A stretch of 7,529 nucleotides of DNA from an uncultured Beijerinckiaceae bacterium (GTDB lineage Bacteria > Pseudomonadota > Alphaproteobacteria > Rhizobiales > Beijerinckiaceae): assembly GCA_937863205.1 (NCBI GenBank), contig CALMGA010000100.1, positions 1 to 7,529 of the forward strand, read 5' to 3'. Below the pieces are notes generated by a model that made no database searches, had not been told where the DNA came from, and saw only the letters and a program-made list of their open reading frames with translations. The position numbers and the translations under genes are program-made. Position 1 is the stretch's first letter. Every line of letters begins with the position of its first letter. Of this stretch, positions 1 to 6,147 are shown in pieces.

Positions 1-377
1 GACTGCCACTGGTCCTCGTCGATGGTGCGCGGCAGGAAGCGCTTGATGTTGGTGCCTTCCGGCGTCACGCCGCCGCCGATCATCTCGGCGATCGATCCCG
101 TCACCACCACCGCCGGCTGCGATGGGTCGAGGGTTCGGTGGGCGCGGCGCATCGCGCCTTCCGTGCCGGTCTTGCCCAGCTCCTCCTCGGACAGGCCGGT
201 GGCGACGATCGGCAGTTCGTGCGGCGGCAAACCGTCGGTGTAGTGCAGCACCGCCGTCACCGGCAGGTTCTCGCAGCCCACGGGCCCGTCGATGACCACC
301 TGCAGGCCCTTGATCGCGGTGAAGGCGTAAACGGCGCCCCAGTAGCCGCCGGCGCGGTCGTGGTCCCAGACCAGCAT
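1..377 (-). CDS. bchZ: Chlorophyllide a oxidoreductase subunit BchZ (5' part, runs off left edge)
   Basis: This is the N-terminal 125 codons of one of the two catalytic (NifDK-like) subunits of COR, the enzyme that reduces the C7=C8 bond of the chlorin ring in bacteriochlorophyll synthesis. I translated the frame by hand: it begins [20 protein letters not shown] and contains [42 protein letters not shown] and [12 protein letters not shown], a pattern I recognise as BchZ. Cys35 in GPVGCEN is the residue expected to supply one ligand of the [4Fe-4S] cluster shared with BchY (family knowledge). The ATG (377-375) shares one base with the bchY stop (TGATG), and a good ribosome binding site, GGGAGG, lies at 392-387, nine bases upstream. 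The complete protein is usually about 480-490 residues, so most of it lies outside the window. The truncation is from the window edge, not a mutation. Confidence 0.96.
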   Translation of the reverse strand, partial: MLVWDHDRAGGYWGAVYAFTAIKGLQVVIDGPVGCENLPVTAVLHYTDGLPPHELPIVATGLSEEELGKTGTEGAMRRAHRTLDPSQPAVVVTGSIAEMIGGGVTPEGTNIKRFLPRTIDEDQWQ

Positions 378-1951
378 CAGGCCGGCCCTCCCAGATCCTG
401 CGTTTCAGCCGCACGGCGCTTGGCCTGGATGTCGAGCGCCTTCTTGTACTTGGCCCGGAAGTCCGGCCGGTCGACGGGGGTGTCCTCCCATACGCCGGCG
501 GCGTGGCCGCTGCCGACGCCGTCGAAGAAGTCCCGCATCGCGTCGAAGCGCGGCTTGGCGGCGATGGCGGCGTTGACCACCTGCGCCAGCGAGCCGGCCC
601 CGGCCGGGCCGAACAGCGGCCGAGCCGAGATCAGGTTGGTGAAGTACAGCGCCGGGATGCCGCGCGCCTTGGCCTTCTGCACGACCGGCGTGGTGCCGAT
701 GGCGAGGTCGGGCGCGAAGGCCTCCATCGCCTGCACATCCTGCTCCAGCGAGGCGCGGTAAGTGACGGGGATGCCGCGCGCGTCCAGCCATTCGCGGTCG
801 GGCTCCGACCACGGGGTGCGCGGGCAGGCCGTGCCGACGTAGCACACGTCGGCGCCGCTCTCGGCGAGCAGCCGGGCCACCAGGAGTTCCGAGCCTTCGT
901 AGCCCGACACGGTGACGCGGCCGCGGATCGGCTTGGCGGCGAGCGCGCCGGTGATCGCGGGAAGGAAGCGGTTCTTCGCCGCGTCGATCCTGGCCTGGGC
1001 GACGCCGCAGGCTTGGCCCACCGCGTCGAGCCAGGCGGCGGTGCCTTCGACGCCGACCGGGCCGGAGCCGATGACCGGTCGCCCGGCCGCCTGGAATTCG
1101 CGCACGCTGGCCGTGTAGAAGGGATGGATCGCCGCCACCGCCGCGCAGTCCAGCGCCGCGTAGAGTTCGCGCCATTCGCGGGTCGGCACCACGGGACCTG
1201 CGGACAGGCCGAGCGGATCGAGCAGGGCGGCGATGCCCATCGGATCGGCCGGAAACATCTCGCCGAGCAGCGCGACCGCCGGCCGCTCGGATCGACCCTG
1301 CGTCGCGATCTCCTTGGCGATGCGATCGGGCGCCGCCACCGGCCCGGCCTCGGCCTCGGCGCGGGCATAGGCGAGCATCGCCCCGGCGAGCACGTCCTTG
1401 GCCTCGGCGTGGGTCGGGATGCCGAAGCCCGGCACGTCGATGCCGATGATGCGCACGCCGTTGATCGCCTTGGGCAGCAGCCGCAGCGGCACGCCCGAAG
1501 CGGTCGGCACGCACAGGTTGGTGACCACGATGGCGTCGTAGTTCGCCGGGTCGGCGAGGTCGTGGACGGCGTCGCGGATGTCCTCGAACAGCTTGCCGGT
1601 GACCAGCGTCTCGGAGTTGAACGGCACGTAGCCGACCGAGCGCTTGGCGCCGTAGAAGTGCGAGGTGAAGGTCAGGCCGTAGACGCAGCAGGCCGAGCCC
1701 GACAGCACGGTGGCGGTGCGCCGCATGCGCAGGCCGACGCGCAGCGAGCCGAAGGCCGGGCACATCGACTGCGGCTGGTCGTGCGGGCCCTGCGGATAGT
1801 CGGCGGCGTAGCGGGCGAGGATGTCGGACTTGCCGGCCTTCGCCGCGGCGGCGCGCATCTCCGCCCTGCCGGCGTGGCATCCAATGCCATCGCCGGCTGC
1901 GGCCGGTTCGGCGACGTCATGGTGATCGTTCACGGGCGCGTCGTAATCCAT
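377..1951 (-). CDS. bchY: Chlorophyllide a oxidoreductase subunit BchY
   Basis: This is the second NifDK-like subunit of COR; it pairs with BchZ to form the catalytic heterotetramer that receives electrons from BchX and reduces chlorophyllide a at C7=C8. The product is 524 residues, a normal length. The cluster-ligand region is clear: Cys64 in [12 protein letters not shown], the Cys88-Cys89 pair in [11 protein letters not shown], and Cys147 in [13 protein letters not shown]; the family's three BchY ligands correspond to Cys64, one of the pair (probably Cys89) and Cys147. Other recognisable stretches are [20 protein letters not shown] and [20 protein letters not shown]. The ATG at 1951-1949 is four bases beyond the bchX stop and has only a weak purine-rich upstream sequence, so translation is probably coupled to bchX. 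The first 25 or so residues are acidic and low in conservation, so a slightly later start cannot be excluded, although no better start was seen. Confidence 0.97.
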   Translation of the reverse strand: MDYDAPVNDHHDVAEPAAAGDGIGCHAGRAEMRAAAAKAGKSDILARYAADYPQGPHDQPQSMCPAFGSLRVGLRMRRTATVLSGSACCVYGLTFTSHFYGAKRSVGYVPFNSETLVTGKLFEDIRDAVHDLADPANYDAIVVTNLCVPTASGVPLRLLPKAINGVRIIGIDVPGFGIPTHAEAKDVLAGAMLAYARAEAEAGPVAAPDRIAKEIATQGRSERPAVALLGEMFPADPMGIAALLDPLGLSAGPVVPTREWRELYAALDCAAVAAIHPFYTASVREFQAAGRPVIGSGPVGVEGTAAWLDAVGQACGVAQARIDAAKNRFLPAITGALAAKPIRGRVTVSGYEGSELLVARLLAESGADVCYVGTACPRTPWSEPDREWLDARGIPVTYRASLEQDVQAMEAFAPDLAIGTTPVVQKAKARGIPALYFTNLISARPLFGPAGAGSLAQVVNAAIAAKPRFDAMRDFFDGVGSGHAAGVWEDTPVDRPDFRAKYKKALDIQAKRRAAETQDLGGPA

Positions 1952-1955
1952 CCGC

Positions 1956-2963
1956 TCAGACCGCGTCGTAGACGACTTCGAGAGACGGCTTGGCCACGAA
2001 GTCGCGGCCGCACATGTCGGCCATGGTGGCCGGCACCAGCACCACGTCGCGCCCGACCGTGTCGCCGGAGAAGAGGTCGAGCAGGCCGTCCTGAGTGAGC
2101 GGCACCGGGCGCACCGGCGGCGCCTCGGCGACGTTCACCGCCAAGTCCTCGAAGACCGAAGCCCAGCGGTTGCCGGGCGTGCCGATGATCTCGTAGTTCG
2201 CGCTCTTCTTGCGGATGTCCTCGTCGGCGGGGATGGCGGCGAGCACGGGGATGCCGGCGCGGTCCGCGAAGGCCTGCGCCTCGCCGGTATGGTCATCCTT
2301 GTTGATGACCATGCCGGCGACGCCGACGTTGCCGCCGAGCTTGCGGAAATATTCCACCGCCGAGCACACGTTGTTGGCGACGTAAAGCGACTGCAGGTCG
2401 TTGGAGGCGACCACGATGACCTTCTGGCACATGTCGCGGGCGATCGGCAGGCCGAAGCCGCCGCACACCACGTCGCCGAGGAAGTCGAGCAGCACGAAGT
2501 CGAAGCCCCAATCGTGGAAGCCGAGCTTTTCCAGCAGTTCGAAGCCGTGGATGATGCCGCGCCCGCCGCAGCCGCGCCCGACCTCCGGGCCGCCGAGTTC
2601 CATCGCGAACACGCCGTCGCGCTTGAAGCAGACGTCGGACACGGTCACCTCGGCGCCGGCCGCCTTGAGGCGGGCGGAGGTTTCGATGATGGTCGGGCAG
2701 GCCTTGCCGCCGAACAGGAGCGAGGTGGTGTCGCTCTTCGGGTCGCAGCCGATCAGCAGCACCTTCTTGCCCTGCTGCGCCATCATGTAGGACAGGTTGG
2801 CGAGGGTGAAGCTCTTGCCAATGCCGCCCTTGCCGTAGATGGCGATGATCTGCGTCGTGCGGGCGGCGGGCGCGTCGTTCTCGCCGGCAGGTTCATCGAC
2901 GGGTTCCTGGCCGGGTCCTTGGACCGGCTCGCCGCCGGCGGGGACGGGTGCGAAGGCGTTCAT
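1956..2963 (-). CDS. bchX: Chlorophyllide a oxidoreductase iron protein BchX
   Basis: This is the NifH-like ATP-dependent reductase of COR. It is a dimer bridged by one [4Fe-4S] cluster and passes electrons to BchYZ at the cost of ATP. The 335-residue product has a P-loop, YGKGGIGKS, at 43-51, a switch-type CDPKSDT at 73-79, and the two cluster cysteines, Cys132 in VGRGCGGRG and Cys167 in GDVVCGGFG. VCFKRDGVFAMELGGPEVG (112-130) and SNDLQSLYVANNVCSA separate it from the related DPOR protein BchL and from NifH. The open frame extends 57 codons upstream, but the upstream part only shadows bchC. The ATG at 2963-2961 is preferred because it overlaps the bchC stop (ATGA) and has GGAGAG at 2976-2971, seven bases upstream. 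The residues before the P-loop (about 1-38) form a Pro/Glu/Ala-rich, probably disordered leader, which is usual for BchX. Confidence 0.98.
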   Translation of the reverse strand: MNAFAPVPAGGEPVQGPGQEPVDEPAGENDAPAARTTQIIAIYGKGGIGKSFTLANLSYMMAQQGKKVLLIGCDPKSDTTSLLFGGKACPTIIETSARLKAAGAEVTVSDVCFKRDGVFAMELGGPEVGRGCGGRGIIHGFELLEKLGFHDWGFDFVLLDFLGDVVCGGFGLPIARDMCQKVIVVASNDLQSLYVANNVCSAVEYFRKLGGNVGVAGMVINKDDHTGEAQAFADRAGIPVLAAIPADEDIRKKSANYEIIGTPGNRWASVFEDLAVNVAEAPPVRPVPLTQDGLLDLFSGDTVGRDVVLVPATMADMCGRDFVAKPSLEVVYDAV

Positions 2964-3901
2964 TGCATCGCTCTCCAGTCGAGAACCATCTTGAGGCAGC
3001 CGGGGTCGGCGAAGGCTGTGGCGTAGGCGTCGGCGGCATCGGCGGCCGGCGCCCGGTGGGTGACGAGGTCGTCGAGGAACAGCGCGCCCGAGGCGGCGAG
3101 CCGGCCGACGAGGTCGAGGTCTCCGCGCTGCCATTGCGCGGCGACGCGCAGCCTCGCTTCACGCATGAAGGCCGGCGGGAACGCGAAGGCGAGCGGCTCC
3201 TTGTAGAAGCCGGCGAGCACGATCTCGCCACCGGGCGCGAGGCGGGCGATCAGCTTGTCCAGGATCGCCGGGTCGCCGGAGCAGTCGGTGATCGCGCGGT
3301 AGTCGCGCCGGTTGTCCGCATCGGGATGGATCACGCGGTAATCCTCGGCGCCCGCCATCCGCTGCTCGTTGGTTTCCCACACCGTGGGCGGCTCGGCGCC
3401 CATCGCAATGGCGATGCGGGCGAGGAGGCGGCCGAGCACGCCGTGGCCGACGATCAGCTCGGGGGCCACCGCGTCGAGGCCGGAGAAGGTGTGAAAGGCG
3501 GTGGCCGCCAGGGCCAGCAGCACGGCGCTCTCGCCCGTCACGTCGGGCACGGCCAGCACCCGCGCGGCCGGCACCACCAGATGCGAGGCGGAGGCGCCGA
3601 ACAGGCCGCGCGCGCCCTCGAAGCATTGCGCGCCGGGCACGAAGACGCGGCTGCCCACCGGCAGGGTGCCGGCCGCGTCGGCTGCGATCACCCGGCCGAC
3701 CGCCTCGTAGCCCGGCACCAGGGGATAGCCCATGCCGGGGAACGCCGGCATCGTGCCCTCGTAAAGCAGGCGCTCCGTGCCAGTAGAGATGGCGCTGAAG
3801 TCGAGCGCCACGGTGACATCCGCCGGCCCAGCCGGGACGAGGCCGAGCGGGCCCAGGCCGATCCGCCGGGGTTCGCTGAGGATGATCGCCGATGTTTGCA
3901 A
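2960..3901 (-). CDS. bchC: 3-hydroxyethyl bacteriochlorophyllide a dehydrogenase (BchC), probable TTG start
   Basis: BchC is a medium-chain dehydrogenase/reductase-type enzyme that oxidises the C3 1-hydroxyethyl group of bacteriochlorophyllide a to the acetyl group. From the TTG at 3901 the product is 313 residues. It contains ISTGTERLLYEG (38-49), FPGMGYPLVPGYEAVGRV (54-71), a nucleotide-binding GHGVLGRLLARI (152-163), HPDADNRRDYRAI and PGGEIVLAGFY, all characteristic of BchC. The frame is open to a GTG at 3925-3923 (321 residues), but the TTG is preferred: it is preceded by GGGAG at 3915-3911 with nine-base spacing, and its product LQTSAIILSEP aligns from residue 1 with the usual BchC start (M-x-T-x-A-V-I-L-x-x-P, from memory of homologues). 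The TTG lies at the end of a run of seven T. The stop overlaps the bchX start by four bases. A PpsR-type operator pair and promoter lie just upstream inside crtF. Confidence 0.95.
   Translation of the reverse strand: MQTSAIILSEPRRIGLGPLGLVPAGPADVTVALDFSAISTGTERLLYEGTMPAFPGMGYPLVPGYEAVGRVIAADAAGTLPVGSRVFVPGAQCFEGARGLFGASASHLVVPAARVLAVPDVTGESAVLLALAATAFHTFSGLDAVAPELIVGHGVLGRLLARIAIAMGAEPPTVWETNEQRMAGAEDYRVIHPDADNRRDYRAITDCSGDPAILDKLIARLAPGGEIVLAGFYKEPLAFAFPPAFMREARLRVAAQWQRGDLDLVGRLAASGALFLDDLVTHRAPAADAADAYATAFADPGCLKMVLDWRAMQ
2971..2976 (-). promoter_or_regulatory. Ribosome binding site of bchX
   Basis: GGAGAG on the minus strand lies seven bases before the ATG at 2963. It sits inside the last codons of bchC and fixes the bchX start against the longer upstream-open frame. 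Confidence 0.75.
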
Positions 3902-3910
3902 AAAAACTGT

Positions 3911-3915
3911 CTCCC
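3911..3915 (-). promoter_or_regulatory. Ribosome binding site supporting the TTG start of bchC
   Basis: GGGAG on the minus strand is separated by nine bases from the TTG at 3901. The alternative GTG at 3925 has no comparable purine-rich sequence (upstream bases read CCATCCAGGTC), so this site decides the start. Confidence 0.6.
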
Positions 3916-3945
3916 GCGGCTTCACGACCTGGATGGGCCTGGAAG

Positions 3946-3989
3946 TGTCAACCTACGCTGACGCTTCCTTGTGTCAACGGCACCGAACG
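3946..3989 (-). promoter_or_regulatory. Pair of PpsR/CrtJ-type operator boxes upstream of bchC
   Basis: Two 18-base imperfect palindromes lie exactly 8 bases apart. On the minus strand the upstream box is CGTTCGGTGCCGTTGACA (3989-3972) and the downstream box is CGTCAGCGTAGGTTGACA (3963-3946). Each matches TGT-N12-ACA except that the first T is C. Paired TGT-N12-ACA boxes spaced 8 bases apart upstream of bchC are the known binding arrangement of CrtJ/PpsR, which represses photosynthesis genes under oxygen. Both boxes lie in the final codons of crtF, and the downstream one covers its stop codon. The identical spacing and the identical one-base deviation argue against chance. The repressor itself is not in the window. 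Confidence 0.78.
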
Positions 3990-5156
3990 ATAGTGGTAGG
4001 CAGCCTTGCGCGCGACCAGCAGGCTCGCCAGCATCGGGCGGGCGGTCGGGATCTGCTGCACGTGGGCGAAGCCGGCGTCGTTGAGGCGCCGCTGCAGTTC
4101 GCCGATCGAGCGAAGCCGCCCGCGCTGCACGGCGAGCAGGTACATGGTGAAGTAGGTCGCCACCTTGCGCGCGCCCGGCGTTTCCGCCATCGGCTCGGCC
4201 AGCAGCAGCACGCCATTGGGCGGCAGCGCGGCGCAGATCTTGGCGAGCAACGCGGTCAGGGCATCGTCGTCGAGGTCGTGGGCGACCCGCACCAGCGACA
4301 CCGCATCCGCGCCGCTCGGCAGGGGGTCGCGCTTGAAGTCGCCGGCGACGACCTTGGCCCGCTCGCCCAGGCCCTCGGCCGTGAAGCGGGCCTGCGCCCG
4401 CTCGGCCACCGGCGGCAGGTCGAACAGGATCACCCGCAGGTCGGCGCGGCGGCGGGCGGCCGCCACCAGGAAGTCGCCGCCGCCGCCGCCGACGTCCAGG
4501 AGGCAGCCGTGGCCGCCCAGGGTGTAGGAATCGAGCACGTCGTCGGCGAGCAGGGCCAGCGACGACGACATCAGCTCGCTGTAGGGGGCGACGTCGCCGC
4601 TCGCCAGCTCGCCCGGCGCCTCCGCCGTGGCATAAGGCCAGAACCGTGACAGCTCGGTGTTGGCCGCGCCCGTCTTGAACAGGGCGACGGGATCGGCGAG
4701 GTCGCGGTACAGCACGCCGTGATGGGCGACCATCGCCGCGATCGCCGGATTGCCGAGCAGGGCGGCGCCGTGGCCGCCGAGGCCGAAGCTGTCGTCACCC
4801 GAGCCGTTCGAGCCGCGTTCCTCGACGAGGCCGAGCGGCGCCGCCGCGCGCAGCAGCTGCCGCATCGCCTTGGGTTCGAAGCCGCACTCGCCGGCCAGCG
4901 TCGCGAGCGATTTGGGGCCGCCGGCGAGTTTTTCCGGCAGCTTCAGCTCAACAACGGCCGAGAGCACCTGCGAGTACACGAAGCCGGCGCAGATATCGAA
5001 CAGGTCCGAGGCCCGCTTCGCCGCCACCCTCTTGGTCAGCGGCGAGTTCGTCGCCCAGCGCTGGAAGCGGGGCTGGGCGATGAGCCTGTTGCGGACCTCC
5101 GACACCTGCGCGCGCCAGTCCGGCTTGCCCGCGGGCCGGCTGGGCAGCGGGCTCAC
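3948..5156 (-). CDS. crtF: Carotenoid O-methyltransferase CrtF (hydroxyneurosporene/demethylspheroidene/rhodopin-type)
   Basis: CrtF transfers a methyl group from S-adenosylmethionine to the C1 hydroxyl of acyclic carotenoids, forming the methoxy group of spheroidene or spirilloxanthin. The 402-residue product has an N-terminal helical dimerisation region with RFQRWATNSPLTKRVAAKRA (30-49) and FDICAGFVYSQVL (53-65). The methyltransferase fold follows: SAM-binding LLDVGGGGGDF (219-229), acidic loop LFDLPP (244-249), AGDFKRDPLP (271-280), and RVAHDLDDD (290-298), where His293 is in the position of the catalytic base of plant-type O-methyltransferases. The start is a GTG at 5156-5154 that overlaps the crtE stop (GTGA). 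No clear ribosome binding site precedes it, so translational coupling to crtE is likely, and the next internal Met is too late (98). The last few codons (about SVPLTQGSVSVG) coincide with the bchC operator and promoter, so this tail may be shaped by regulatory rather than protein constraint. Confidence 0.96.
   Translation of the reverse strand: MSPLPSRPAGKPDWRAQVSEVRNRLIAQPRFQRWATNSPLTKRVAAKRASDLFDICAGFVYSQVLSAVVELKLPEKLAGGPKSLATLAGECGFEPKAMRQLLRAAAPLGLVEERGSNGSGDDSFGLGGHGAALLGNPAIAAMVAHHGVLYRDLADPVALFKTGAANTELSRFWPYATAEAPGELASGDVAPYSELMSSSLALLADDVLDSYTLGGHGCLLDVGGGGGDFLVAAARRRADLRVILFDLPPVAERAQARFTAEGLGERAKVVAGDFKRDPLPSGADAVSLVRVAHDLDDDALTALLAKICAALPPNGVLLLAEPMAETPGARKVATYFTMYLLAVQRGRLRSIGELQRRLNDAGFAHVQQIPTARPMLASLLVARKAAYHYRSVPLTQGSVSVG
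3950..3977 (-). promoter_or_regulatory. Predicted sigma-70-type promoter of bchC(XYZ)
   Basis: On the minus strand TTGACA (3977-3972) is followed after 16 bases by TAGGTT (3955-3950), a TAnnnT -10 hexamer. The -35 falls in the upstream operator box and the -10 in the downstream box, so a repressor bound at both boxes would block polymerase. The promoter lies inside the 3' end of crtF and would let bchCXYZ be transcribed separately from crtEF. The -10 match is modest and no transcription start is known here. Confidence 0.55.
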
Positions 5157-6043
5157 GCGGACACGGCGCCAAGGTCCCGGCGAACGCCGGGCAGCACCAC
5201 GGTCGGCGGCAGGAAGCGGCTGGCCTCCGACAGCACCAGCGCGCGCAGGGCAGCCTCGCCGGGGCAGGGCGGGATCGCGGCGGCGGCCTGGGCGACGAGC
5301 GCTTCGAGCCTGGTCACCGCGCCGGCGAGGCCGAGCGCGGCGACGGCGTTGGGGCGGCCCAGCGCGGCATCGCGGCCGATCGGCTTGCCGATCTCGCCAG
5401 CCGAAGCGCAGGCGTCGCGCACGTCATCGGCGACCTGGAACGCTTCGCCCAGGGTTTCGCCGAGTTCGCGCCAGGGTTCCGCCTCGACGCCGGCCGCCGC
5501 CGCGCCGGCGATGGCGGCGGCGCCGAACAGCGCCCCCGTCTTGGCGCGGTGGTAGTGCCGCAGGTCGATCGCCGGCTCGCATTCCCACGCCTGGCCGGCG
5601 ATGATGCCGGCCGGCGCGCCCACCGCGCGCGACAGGGTCATCACCAGCAGCGCCAGCTTGTTCGGCGCATGGGCGAGCAGGCCGAGCGTTTGAAAGGCGA
5701 GAAGGATCAGCGAGTCGCCGGCCAGCACCGCCAGCGGCTCGCCGAACATCTTGTGCACGCTGGGCACGCCGCGCCGCGTCGCGGCATCGTCGAAGCAGGG
5801 CAGGTCGTCGTGCACCAGCGAGGCGCAGTGCATGAATTCCACCGCGCAGGCGGCGGCGTCGGTGACGGCCGGGTCGCTTTCGCCGCAGGCGGCGGCGACC
5901 GCGAGGGTCAGCTTGGGGCGGACGCGGGCGCCGGACGGAAACACCGCATGGTGCATCGCCGCCAGCAGGCGCGGCGGGCAGGAGGGCACCGCCACTGTGG
6001 CGATGGCCGCCTGCAACGCCTGCTCGATCCGTTCTGCCGCCAT
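5153..6043 (-). CDS. crtE: Geranylgeranyl diphosphate synthase CrtE
   Basis: CrtE condenses isopentenyl diphosphate with allylic diphosphates to give C20 GGPP, the precursor of phytoene and of the geranylgeranyl/phytyl tail of bacteriochlorophyll. The 296-residue product is a typical short purple-bacterial CrtE. The first aspartate-rich motif is HDDLPCFDD (78-86, with the longer DDxxxxDD form), followed by TRRGVPSVHKMFGE. YHRAKTGALF (164-173) and the second aspartate-rich motif FQVADDVRD (202-210) follow, then GKPIGRDAALGRPNAV (219-234), a stretch I associate with photosynthesis-cluster CrtE rather than IspA. The ATG at 6043-6041 has GGAGG at 6056-6052, eight bases upstream. It is the first gene of the minus-strand operon. 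Its promoter and operators lie in the intergenic region shared with crtD, and its stop overlaps the crtF start by four bases. Confidence 0.97.
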   Translation of the reverse strand: MAAERIEQALQAAIATVAVPSCPPRLLAAMHHAVFPSGARVRPKLTLAVAAACGESDPAVTDAAACAVEFMHCASLVHDDLPCFDDAATRRGVPSVHKMFGEPLAVLAGDSLILLAFQTLGLLAHAPNKLALLVMTLSRAVGAPAGIIAGQAWECEPAIDLRHYHRAKTGALFGAAAIAGAAAAGVEAEPWRELGETLGEAFQVADDVRDACASAGEIGKPIGRDAALGRPNAVAALGLAGAVTRLEALVAQAAAAIPPCPGEAALRALVLSEASRFLPPTVVLPGVRRDLGAVSA

Positions 6044-6051
6044 CCGGCTCT

Positions 6052-6056
6052 CCTCC
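6052..6056 (-). promoter_or_regulatory. Ribosome binding site of crtE
   Basis: GGAGG on the minus strand (within GGAGGAGAG) lies eight bases before the ATG of crtE at 6043. It is the strongest such site in the window, fitting the first gene of the operon. Confidence 0.8.
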
Positions 6057-6078
6057 GTTCGGTCGCGCCGTTTCTTCT

Positions 6079-6122
6079 TGTCAGGGTAGGTTTGCAGGTG
6101 CGAGTGTCAAGACAAATGGACA
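6079..6122. promoter_or_regulatory. Pair of PpsR/CrtJ-type operator boxes between crtE and crtD
   Basis: Plus strand box 1 is TGTCAGGGTAGGTTTGCA (6079-6096), TGT-N12-GCA with one mismatch. Box 2 is TGTCAAGACAAATGGACA (6105-6122), a perfect TGT-N12-ACA. They are exactly 8 bases apart, the known cooperative spacing for CrtJ/PpsR. The region lies between divergent crtE and crtD and probably gives oxygen- and light-responsive repression of crtEF(-bchCXYZ), and possibly of crtD. The same pair with the same spacing occurs upstream of bchC. Confidence 0.85.
6083..6110 (-). promoter_or_regulatory. Predicted sigma-70-type promoter of crtE
   Basis: On the minus strand TTGACA (6110-6105) is followed after 16 bases by TACCCT (6088-6083), a TAnnnT -10 hexamer. 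The -10 ends 39 bases upstream of the crtE ATG, which leaves a short leader of about 30 bases. As at bchC, the -35 sits in the upstream operator box and the -10 in the downstream one. The -35 is a perfect consensus; the -10 is weak, as is common for regulated photosynthesis promoters. I could not find an equally convincing promoter in the opposite direction for crtD. Confidence 0.6.
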
Positions 6123-6147
6123 GATTCCGTCAAATGACCGAGTTCTG

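Noticed and set aside
405..1880. Second long minus-strand frame inside bchY.
   Set aside because: It is the shifted frame of bchY; its translation is almost all Arg/Gly/Ala/Pro, while the BchY frame has conserved cluster motifs.
503..2098. Long open frame on the plus strand opposite bchY (and smaller ones opposite bchX, bchC, crtF and crtE).
   Set aside because: High G+C sequence leaves antisense frames open. The translations are Arg/His/Gly-rich, show no family pattern and lie wholly opposite well-supported genes.
1956..2963. bchX as bchL (DPOR iron protein) or nifH.
   Set aside because: It has a long pre-P-loop leader, BchX-specific stretches around both cluster cysteines, and lies directly before bchY and bchZ.
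2894..2963. Pro/Glu/Ala-rich BchX leader as a signal or transit sequence.
   Set aside because: It is acidic and without a hydrophobic core; such leaders are usual in BchX and the complex is cytoplasmic.
3900..3919. Run of seven T after CCGCGG on the minus strand as an intrinsic terminator between crtF and bchC.
   Set aside because: The CCGCGG palindrome has no loop and cannot form a stable hairpin, and the T run lies at the bchC start codon.
6129..6138. GTCAAATGAC as an FNR/FnrL site.
   Set aside because: FNR sites need TTGAT-N4-ATCAA; this repeat is shorter and does not match.
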